Source of the DNA: Undaria pinnatifida
Lineage: Eukaryota; Sar; Phaeophyceae; Laminariales; Alariaceae
Assembly: GCA_012845835.1 (NCBI GenBank)
Contig: JABAKD010000028.1
Location: 14,670,563 to 14,734,562, forward strand
Direction of reading: 5' to 3'
Length of the DNA stretch: 64,000 nucleotides
Part shown: positions 47,501 through 59,500 of the stretch, piece by piece
How positions within the stretch are numbered: the first letter of the stretch is position 1
Layout: each line of letters begins with the position of its first letter
Position numbers and translations under genes: made by a program
Notes under the pieces: generated by a model
Database searches by the model: none
Told to the model about the DNA's origin: nothing
The model's input: only the letters and a program-made list of their open reading frames with translations

Positions 47501-50500
47501 AATGCCAGTATCCTGCGATTTAGGAAACGCGCGACCGGGGTAGTCCGGAATAGGTGACGATAGGTGACAATAAGTGACAAAAAGTGACAATAGGTGACCT
47601 CTAAACATGTTGCTACAATAATAGAGGTACCTGGTATCAAACACCACCGTTCTTCTGAGACCAAGGTTTTCTGCATGACGGGTCTCGTTAACCTACAAGT
47701 ATTAACCCTATTAACCCTATTAACCCTATTAACCCTAATCGGAATCGGAATCGGAATCGAAATCGGAATCGGTTATTTCTGTTTGGGGGAGTAAGTCAAT
47801 CTTCGTTGGATATCTAGCCCATGGGATTACTCCGGAACACATGTCATACTTCGATCATAGGTATATACCACATACCAGTATTAAATAGTCAGTCGCCCCA
47901 GTGGTCTTCTAGTGGTTACCCTCGAATACTACTACTACTACTAGCGTTGGTCCTTGAGTTCGATTCCCAACGTGGTGAGATTTGACTTTATTTGCATAAA
48001 TGCAAAAAAACAAAAGGATCAACTGCTGAGAGCGCTTAGCAGCATGGGTAGGTAAATTCGACGCGAGTCGACGAGGGAAGAAAATGCTGAATTCTTCTCG
48101 CGATAAAGATGATGGAATCATCACGAAGGCACGTACCGTAAAAGTGTAGTGGGAAGGGGGGAAGAGGGCCCGCAATGTGACCCCGAATCTGAGTTACTAC
48201 TGGGAGGGAGCGCGAGAGTGGTGTGAGGATAATAAATGGGACGAAGCAAAAAAAACAGCACAAAACAAAAAACACTTTTTTTCCGTCTAGCCAGGGGTAT
48301 TTTCGTATTTTCTGAACGACGGGACGCCTTGACTCCAAATAATCGGGATTCCCTTCTTTTTTTGGGGGGGGACAACTTCCGTTTCATGCCTTGGCAATGA
48401 GATCATTCATCATATTCATCATATTCATCCCGTACGTACATACCAGGTACCTACCATACCATCATATCATAGCGTTATACCTATCATACCCATCATACAT
48501 ATCATACATATCACCATAATAAACTTAAATACCTAGACCTCGACCCCCTCGGAGGTCTCGCTCGGCATATCCTCCCCCCTCTCAGCCCTTCTCAGCCCGT
48601 AATTGCCGAAAAGAAAATTAGTTGCTGCGGAAAAGAACCGTCCCGAAGTTCCTTGCCTTCCTTGCTTTCCCTAGTCTCATTCTTACTTAGCTCTCATTCT
48701 CTGATCTTTACTGCTTGCTCTCTGATATTTTTATTTTGCTTTTTCAGCAACTTCTTTTTTGTACTTTTTACTTTTGAAGTTGGCCAATTGCAGGTTGTTG
48801 AGAGGGAATTGCCGTTGACGGCTGCAAACAATTTGAATTTGAAATTTGCCGGATCGGCAATAACAATTTGAAGTTGAAATTTGCGAAGCGGACCAAGGCT
48901 AGTGCGGGAGGAGGCTCCGCCAACAGTGGGGGTGGTGGAGGTTCAGGATCAGGCGTGTGGAAGCTGGTCGGGCAAGAACGGGACTCAGCTTCTTGTGGCA
49001 ATCCTGATTGGCCGTGCCCGAGCAAGGGTTGTGACGGCTTCCTCATCGCACGAAATAGGAAAAACAGGAGTTCCCAGTGCGCTGTCTGCGACACCTGCAG
49101 GAGTGACGAGCCTTCCACGTGCCAAGCTTTTCATAACCTTAACAAGAAGCACTGGGGAAGCGGCGACAACCCTCGTGGGTGTGACTGGTGTGACGCGGAC
49201 ACCTGTGATTCACCTTCGATCGGCGTCCCTAACGAAGGAGCTGAGAGCTTGACGAAACGTGAGTTTCATTCCTTCGTGTTGTTGGAATTTGATGTTTGCT
49301 GTCAGCTACTATACTACTGATGATGTTGAGAGTTTGTTCCCGTTGTCAGTGTGTTCAGCGCCGTGCGACATAGGTAAGACACCAGATGTCAACACCCTGT
49401 ATTTTCGGTAGTGCTGCGTTGAGTGTTGGCTGAGTGTGCTGCAAGTTGTGCGCAATAGACTACCAGGATGTGGTTTTGGGTGTTGGTGAACTCAAGCGAA
49501 TCCTGTTTCCAATAATGATGCACATTGAAATTTACATTGTTTGACCTTGTGTGCCTGTCTGAAACGTCTGCTGTAGCATGTGTGTGCTACACCAGCGTGG
49601 TCGAACTACCACACGGTGTGGAAGCTGTGCTTGGGGACGCGTAGCCTGAACAAACTCAAGTTCGCCTTGGTCACGGAGGGCAGTCCCGTCGTCGGGGTAA
49701 GCATGTTGTACTAGTTGTCTACGCAGTTGTGTGCTGTGATTTCTTTTTCATGCGTACAAACACACTTTTGCATGTACGAGTACGTGTACGGGGCAGTCCC
49801 GTCATCGGGGTATAAGCGGGAATTGTACAAGTACTCAAGTACTCAGGTCTACGAGTAGACCTATGCAGTGACGCTGTGTGATGCGATTTCATTTTCATAC
49901 GTACAGCCAACCACACTTCATGGATGTACGACTACGAGTACGGGGCAGTCCCGTCATCGGGGTTAGCGGGGGTTGGACAAGTGGTCCATGCAGTGACGCT
50001 TTGTGCTGTGATATAAACACACGTTTTGGATGACTACGTCTACGTGGTATCTATACATGTAAGACGCAATGAAAACGGGCAAGTCTCATCACGGGGGTCA
50101 GCCAGGGTTGTAAAAATGGTCCATGCAGTGATAAATAACACAGCAGCATGATACCTCAGCACCAGTCGCAGTACACACTGGAGGTTGATATATAGCAGTA
50201 AACAGAAGCTGAAGTTAACCTGGGTGATGCTGGAGAGCAGTCCCGTGATTGGGGTTAGCGAGTTGTTCATGTAGTGACGCGGTGTACTACTACTGTTACT
50301 CATTTTTCATACAACCACATGAACTCTTTGTATTAACGAGTACAAGTAGGGTGCGCAACCTCTTCGGGAATCGCAGTACACGTCGGTCGTAATAGTGTTG
50401 ATAGCAGCAGTAATAGAGTAGTACCGAACAATATATACAGCAGGTACTGTCTCTTACCCTTCGTTGTCGGTATTCCGCCGGTAGGCCTTATATAGCAGTA

Positions 50501-53500
50501 TACCGGGGCTTACGCTTACCAGTTGCGACTGTGAATCCCGTTCGTTCCTGTCCCAGTGGTGGTTTCATAGGTGTTAGCAACGTTGTGGTACCAGGCAGGG
50601 CTTTGCCCATAAACGACCGCTTTCATTACAACAGTGTTAAATTGTACGACTTCCTTTCAAACTTTGGAAATCGACGACAGCTACGTGACCTTACTATTTT
50701 GAACATTCACTGAACGCAAGGTATTCCCATCCGTTGTTGTCGTTTGCAGAAGCCCTGCGAAGCAGCCGCCGAGGGACGCCAAGTCGGCGAGGACATAAAC
50801 ACGAAGTGCACCGGCGACATCAAGGTCGGTGACCTCCTGAAGAAGGCAGGCGACCACTTGCTCGATATACATCCCGCATTCCATTCCCACGGTGCCACGA
50901 GGGCGTTCGACATCGAGGTACGTTCTACTCTTATCTTGCGTCCTGTGTGTCACGAGTCGAGACATCCATGTCTCTTGCTCAAGACTAGGGGATGGCGTGC
51001 GGATATAGTCTATGAAGTGCGGCTCTTTTTCCGAGTACCAAGAGCAAGTACAACAATACCACAACAATTACTAACAACGAAAGGAGCTCCAATAATTTGG
51101 ATGGTTACGACGTCTGCTGGAGAGAAGTACGAATACTTTTTTACACATACTTATCGACGTCCTCCCGCCCTGCTTCAACGTTTGTGGACAGATCCACAAG
51201 ACCATCGACAAAAAACAAGAGTGCAAGGTGCTGGGTACCTCCGCTGAGGAGGAAGAGTCCAAGCAAGCCTGCATGCTCCTTCGGAAGCAATGTTGACAGC
51301 ACGTTCTTTATAGAACGTTAAGTTGTGGTTTATTATACCAGCATCGTTTTTTGAGAACTATGCCTAAATGCGTGCTCTTCGTCTTCCAGGAATACAAATG
51401 TACTTCACATGTTTGCGGTGTGTGCGTTCAAGTTCCTGCTTCCAGCATGTTTTTTTTGGCACTGCGCTCCTTTACATCTTAAGTTGTAGTTTTCCTGTCT
51501 CTATCCTTGACAAGCGCGTGCCTGGTGTTTATGCACTGCGATAATTTATTATTGATGATCGACTTAGAGAGAGCTTTTAATAAGTGTACAGGTGCTACCT
51601 TAGAGGTGGAAGGATATGCCAAGCAAGTCCCCCGACGTGCCCATCATGGACTGGGCGAATGGATGATAATAACAAACTCTTAATCATAATCGTCTCTATC
51701 CTGTACCGTTGTACTATATATGCACCTCTTGGCACTTTCAAGTCGCCAGTTGCGCCATTTGTGCTTCTTTTCCGCCTTCCTACATGTACTGAATGTCCAT
51801 TCCTCCTTCCGCAAGCGTAGCGGGCGGCGCCCAGCCGCCCGCGAGCGAAGCCCTTGTATCAATATATCAAAATGGGCTTTTGGGAGAGGATTAGCGCTCT
51901 TTGCGTGATCGATACACCCCAGAAAAATGATTACCAGGTATGCAGCACCTCTACCGCATAGGATACGTACGTCACGGACAGCGGTCACGGACAGCAGTCA
52001 CGGACAGTCACGGACAGTCACGGACAGCAGTCACGGACAGCGGTCACGGACAGCAGTCACGGACAGTCTGCAAAGGCGACCATCGCCCTATCGAAATACC
52101 TCAGAGCTGATGACGTATTTTGTGGCGTTGGAGCATTTCTTGAAGCTTTTTTTTTTTTTTTTTCATCCTCCGGCGGATGGGGAAAATAAAGCTTTAGCTC
52201 ACCACACTTCCACGTATTTTCGTACGCGTCGTGTGTCGATTTAACTCAGTTGCTTTCGCAGCCCAACGCTAGCTGGCGCACCCTTCGGGTCCCATTGTAG
52301 GTATAGCGTATTTCTTGAAGCATTTGATACCTGCTAACCGCAGAGGGGCACCGCATTTTTCTTGTCCCTGCAATGTTCTTCGGTTGATAAACTACTCTGC
52401 ATACAACTCATCCATAATTAGCTTATTTTGAAAATGATTTTGAGCAAACTGAAAGTGTTTTTTCAACCATTGCGACGAACAAACCCATGTCCTAGGTATA
52501 CAAAAAAAACCGTGACGAGAAACAACCAAGACATTCCGAACACTCTACTAATACGTAGTGTTAACGCAGTGCTAACGTAGCGTTATAAATAATAATAACA
52601 ATAGTAATAGTGATAGTAATAATTGTAATAGCCCCCGAACCCCTCCCTATACTAACTCCAAGTAATTTTGTCCCCAAAAACGGGTTTCCAGTTGTAAAGG
52701 GGTTAACGAGCCCCGTCATTCAGCAAAATTATTATTCATAATAGTAGCCAAATAGTGCTCTTAATCTATCAGTAACAGCAGGCGTCATTTTGTTACTGCA
52801 ACGATGTTGGAGCCCCCTTAGTCCGATCTGTATTTCGGAGTCATCCCACGGTGAGACGGGTTGCCGTTTTTTAGTTTACTCATGTTTATATGATTTGTGT
52901 GCTCTGTATGATTTGTATGGTGATTTTGTATGGTGATTTATATGGTGATTTGTATGATCTGTATGATTTGTATGATACCGGTTCAACTTCTACAGTGAAG
53001 AACTACGGGTTAGTTATTGTTGTTCTCACATTAACTCGCATAATCAAGTCCGTGGTCACAGGACAGGCTCCAGTCACTCTGAAGCTGAGGAAAACCCCAG
53101 GGAAAACACACACAACCCAAGGTGGTACACGCATACATCACAGCTGACGCAATTCATGCCTCCACCAGAAACATGTAAAAGTGAAATCGGGAGTCAGTCT
53201 ACGATGTGCCAGGTCTATACCTGGTGCATACGTGTCAATACTCGCGCCTGGAAAAACCGACTATACCGCTTGCCACCCAAGAAAGACTACCACGTATATA
53301 TTGCACGTAGTATCTATAACTTCGTATACGCACGACAGACGCAAGTCAATTGGAAAAAAGAAACAAGGAACAAATAAGAAGAGGAAGGAAAAGAAAGAAA
53401 AGAGAAGAAAGCGAAAAAAGAAAACCAAAAAGGAAAATTAGTACCTTGGTATGACGCTATGCCAACCCTACTTACTTGTATTAGGACTACATACGTACCT

Positions 53501-56500
53501 GGTAGCGCATAGAGGTGGTGGTGATCGGTTTGTTTGAAACGAATGTCTCGCCCGAAGCCATGTTATACGTATTTCGGGAGAGACGTTGAGCTCCTCGTGC
53601 TGAGAGCTCAGAAAATTCTTAGAATATGCTGCTGCATCCCCATGGTAGCGTGTGATGACTGTGATGACTGGGATGACTATAATGTGATTACTATTATGAC
53701 TATGATGACTATGATGACTGTCACGACTACCGTGAGATTACTACTACTCATGTACTACTGTTGTGGGATGACTGTCGTGACTACTGCTGTGGGATGACTA
53801 CTCTGTGATGGCTACTGCTGTGAGATGGCTCTTTGGACAAAAGTGCCATCAGCTATTACTTCATAAAATTACTCCAACAGCGTCGTCAACTGTGAGTTCG
53901 ACAAAATTTAGGGTCGATACTCATCTTTGCAAGCCGCGTAATACACCGGTAATACACCGGTAATCCAGTCAGTACATCGGTCGCCCGTTTTTAGTAAGTT
54001 GCTAATGAGTCAAACCTACTCAATACTAATAAAGGACATTAATCCGGCAATGAGCCATGATCAAAGAATTAACGTGTTATTAATAGGTGTCATTAGCTGT
54101 TATGATCATACTTGTATTGTATCGTATCGTACTTTTGAAGCACGTGTCCGAGGCGAGACGGCCTCACACGCTCATACTTTCAGAGTAGCCCGAAAAATCG
54201 CATAAGCTGTACAAATGGCAGCGATGCATCGCGCAGTGGGAACCCTTAACTGCCCTTAACTGCCCTTAAGTACAACAATAGTGCTAGTGCTAGTGCTACC
54301 TACCGCAACCTATTAATAGTGCCCGAAGAATTTTCGGATACTCTGTGTACGATAAGCCATAACTCGTTGTGGCTGATGGGTGCTACTTGCCCGGTTACTT
54401 GCGCGGCGCCTTAACTGATTTTTTCTTGAGTGTTCACAAGCGTGTTTTGGTTCATCTTATCGTACCTGGTACCGCTCACAGAAACGCCTTTGTCTCATAG
54501 AAACGCCAGGGTCGTTCCGTTTCACTTGCGACCCCCCCCTGGAATTTGAAGCCAGCCACATCCCGAAGCTGAACCTCGCACATATTACCATATACCCGAG
54601 GACCAACGCCCGAATGGGTAGGGTGGACCGTAACTGGACCAAGTCCGGCGGAAGGCTATCTCCCATGGCCAGGGGTTTTGTTAGTCGGTGAGCTTGCGCA
54701 AGTCCCTCACTACCCGGAAAGATGACATTCCGGGTGGCTATCTCCACCGAACCTGACCCTCAGGGGACAGGCCGGGTCGACATACACACGCACCCGTATA
54801 CAACGGCAGCTTGCGCTGCCGGGGTTGTAACGAAGACCAATGATAGGGACAGCTTACGCTATATCTACAATGGGACTCGAAGGGTGCGCCAGCTAGCGTT
54901 GGGCTGCAAAAGACACACGACGCGTATGAAAATACGCGGAAGTGTGGTGAGCTAAAGCTTTATTTTTCCCCATCCGCCGGAGGATAAAAAAAAAAAAAAA
55001 AAACTAGACGTATATATTATATAGTACTATATATATACCAGGCATGTACGGAGTACTATTTACTCTCCGGCCGTTAAAAGCAAAAGCTGGCAGCCGCCTG
55101 CAAGTCCCGCGTACCGAGCTAACCTTGTGCGTGCTCCCTCCAGTCGTTGACGGGGAAGCCGTCTTCCGTCCCCAAGTCCCACAGCTTTACGATTCCATCT
55201 GGGGGATATGCATCAAATACATCACATTAGTAGGTAGTTTCGCACCAGTGCAGGTAATAATACAACGGTAGGTAATAATACAACAGCATGCAGCATTACA
55301 TCAGTATAGAGATAGGAATGCATCAGTAGATGGTACTACGAACATAATCAGTAGATTACATATCCGTAGCTGGTAATACGTAGTACCTGGTATCAGTCCC
55401 TGGTAAGAAATAATACATCAGCAGGTACGATAGTAATATATCAGTAGGTATGATAGCAATACATCAGTAGGTATGATAGCAATACCTCAGTAGGTATGAT
55501 AGAAATACATCAGTATAGGTAGTAATAGCAGTATAATGTTTAACTTGAACCAGCTTGTGGACGGGAATACACAATCAGAACGTAGTAAAAAAACAGTAGG
55601 TATGATAGTAATATATCAGTAGGAACAGTAGGAACAGTAGTAAGACCTCAGTAGGTGAGCTAGTAGCACATCAGCAAGCATGATAGTTAGCTCATGGGTA
55701 TATAGGTAGTAATAGCAGTCGAACGGGGTTAGTGTTGCAACCCGACATCAGCAGTTAGTAAAACGTTCATGTTACCCCGCACGCGTACGCTTTGCAGGGC
55801 TTCTTCAAATACATTACAATACGATACAATACAATGCAATACGATACAATACACTTCCACGCCCTGGATATCGCCTCGTTATCGTTTTAGAGCCGTCCAT
55901 GCCGCTGCTGCAATTCCCACCCACCCCCGCCCCCAACGCCCCCTCCTCCCCCACCACCCGCACCATCGCCTAGACCTAACACTACGCGTATAGCCAACCC
56001 CTACATCTATGCGACCTAAAGCCCCCCCCCCCGCCCCCCGCCCCCCCCGCCACATCCCCCCCCCCTCCCCCACAAGAAGGATTTATAGTTTCAACGCACA
56101 AATTGACCTGCCCCACCCGTCCCCTCCCCCCCCTCCCCCCCGCTCGCCCCCTTTTGATCAAAATCAGGCCCCCACGTCTTTAAAAATTCCGCCCTCCCCT
56201 CACCGGTTATTCGACTTACAGTAGTAACTTGATAAACTGATGCATTTCCTTCCACAGCTGTCAGATTTTGTCCCCCTCAGAAACGGGTTTTACAGTTTCC
56301 GTGAACAGACTGCCTAACATCACCCTGTTGACCCTGATAGCTACACTGTAGTTGCAAGCGGAGTCGCCGACCTCTATCCTTAATGAGGACACACAACTCG
56401 TAATACGCGCGATCGGAGTATCACACACAGCTTGCAAAGATGAGTTTCGACAAATCTTCGATCTCACAGCTGGAGTGTATTTTAATTTTTTTAATACAAT

Positions 56501-59500
56501 ACAACACAATACAACACAATACAACACAGCACAATGCAATGCAATACAACACACAACACACAACACAGCACTTAGCGCAGCGCATCAGACCCTGCCCTCG
56601 AACAACACTCCTTAGTATAACCCGCACGAGTACGCTTTGGAGGGCTTCTTCAAATACATTACAATACGGCACAATACAATACAATACGATACGATACAAT
56701 ACAATACAACACAATACAACACAATACAACACAACAGAATGCAATACAATACAACACACACAACACACACAACACAGCACTTAGCGCAGCACATCAGACC
56801 CTGTCCTCGAACAATACTGCTTATTAAGTCGCCGACTAGGTTGTGTTTTGGCTGATCAATACATACCTGGTAGGTATTACAGTTTGTTGCGCTAGTAGTT
56901 TGCATATGTATTTTTTGCGTCTTCACATCTGACCGTCGCGTTTGGGGCTCCACGTGTGTCGTTTACTAAGGCAGTACGGTATTCACAATATTTTTTGACT
57001 ATCAATAACAAAGCGTCAAGGTTTTCGCTTTCACTCTTGTCACCTACCGGTGCCCGGTTTAACTGATACCCGGTTTAACCGGTACCCGGTTTTAGCCGGT
57101 ACCCGGAACCCGGTTTAACCGGTACCCGGTTTTACCGTTTTAGACGTGGTACGATAGAGGTATATGGTATACCGCTTTTTGACTGAAACTTTTTCTGAGT
57201 GACGGCGGGGCTCTTTAACCCATCTATCGTAGTAACCCATCTTAGTAACCCATGTTAACCCAAAGGGGTGCAAGACCCGAGGGAAGACCGGGTAAGACCA
57301 GGTGACACCAGGTAGGGATGCAGGAGTATCCCACGCTTGACGTGTCCGAGACTCGCTCAGGAAATAGACACGTGTTCTTGATTATTATTGCAGGAGACCC
57401 GTGTTAGACAGCTCGTGCCAGACAGCTCGTGTCAGATAGCTCGTGTCAGACAGCTCGTGTCATACAGCTCGGGTCAGACAGCTCGTGTCAGGGGCCAGGT
57501 AAGACCAGGTAGGGGGGATGGGTGAGGGTCACAGTTCAGCAATCCTGGACCCATCACCCCCCTCTTAGGTATCAGATTCAACCGTTACACCTTCTCAACA
57601 ATAGCGTACCACTAACAGCAGTAGCCCGTACTAAAATCCCTATAAGACGTGACAGCTGCCTAAGTACGTCATCGGTAAACTTCAAGACTCATCAAGGAGG
57701 TGATTCTGAAGTTGTTTTTAACTTGTCTGTAACACCCCCTTACTTTTTGGTGGCGTGGACATACTTTAGTTCAACCGAATACGTAGCTTCATCTATTAAT
57801 AGCACTGCTGTGGGAGAGTGGTGGTTGGAAAATACAACAACGTATGATATGATTAACGTATCATTAATGTGTGCTGCGTATTTCAATTGTGGAGGCCCTT
57901 CTAGCAAACCTCTGACTTCCTTCATCTAGATATGAAAGAAGTCTACTACTGCTGCAGTTGTAGGCATCGAACGCCATGAATCTCTTAGCCCTTTAGTTGA
58001 TACAGGGGGAAATCTACCTCCCACACACAAAGGTTGACACTCCGTAAAATCGTCAGAATTCGTCTTTTTAACAATACTTTTCGTTGTTTACCTAAGATCT
58101 AAGCCATGGCAGTGTTCATAGTTCATCGGGAAGCACTTTTTTTTCCCCAAAAATGATTCGTTGGGGCAATATTAATCATTTGTTGGGGCATCCATGATTT
58201 GTAGGGGCATTAATGATTTGTTTGGATGTTAATGATTTGCTGGGGCATGAATGATTTGTTGGGGCCTTAATGATTTGTTGGGGCATTCATAAATTGTTGA
58301 GGCATTCATGATTTGTTGGGGCTTTAATGATTTGTTGGGGCAATAATGATTAATGATTTGTTGGGGCATTAATGGTCAACCATTTGTTGGGGAATGAATA
58401 CGTGATTAATGATAAACGATTAATGATTAATGAATAATGATAATGATTCATGATTCATGATCAATGATTACTGATTAACGATTAATGACCAATGGTTGGG
58501 GTGGGGTGGGAGAGGCATAGAGCTCAAGTGAGGAGCACCACAAAAAAAAGGTACAGCAGCTCTACCATCGTTGCACGTTAAGAACCAGTACGAGGTACTC
58601 GTACAACACACCAATAACTTCAGTACAGCACAATAATTTCTGTACAAGCAGTAGCCGTGCTCTCCAGTCAGCTCGCAGCTCGAAAAACAAATCAGTCCCC
58701 TATCCCTGGGATGAAAAACACGCTTTAACCTGTCAGCGGAAACCTTCATAACCCGGGGATGGTTAAGATTCATCTCCTCCCGGGGATTTCACAGGCAAAA
58801 CCCGCGGTATTGGCGGTAATGGGTAATTAGGATGGGTACATACGAGGTACTACTGTACTACATACCTGCCCCGGCTGTGACGATCTGCCTAGGATGGCAC
58901 TCACTCCAGGCGCAGTCGTATAAACCTGCTTGCGTGTCGAAGCTCCGCACCTAAAAACCGCATCATCATCAATCATCAATCATCAATCATCGATCATCAA
59001 TCATCAATCATCTATCATCAATCATCTATCATCTATCATCAATCATCATTCATAATTCATCATATCATCATCATCATCACCACCACCATCATCATCATCA
59101 ATCATCAATCATCAATCATCAATCATCATCATCATCAATCATCAATCATCATCAATCATCATCAACCATCGAAGGCCATTAAGGACAAGAAGGACAACAA
59201 GAAGGACAACAAGAAGGACAGGAAGGACAAGAAGGACAAGAAGGACAAGAAGGACAAGAAGGACAAGAAGGACAAGAAGGACAAGAAGGACAAGGATCCC
59301 GTTATCTTCCATCAAAACAAAATCATACGTAAGCTGTGAGTTCGACCGGTTGAGTGGTCGGTATTCAGCTTCGCAAGCAGTCCGTAGTATTATGATTGGC
59401 ACCTTCGAACAGAGAGCTTACGATAGCGTGTCGAGGCTCTGCAACTACTAATATATGAAGATTGATATGATATGATGTGAACACACCAGGACGCCAGAAC

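Noticed and set aside
49573-49595. Earlier acceptor (ctgtag|CATG) for the Cys-rich gene's third exon
   Set aside because: In the phase required by the micro-exon it leads to a stop; the next AG gives an open frame to a good donor.
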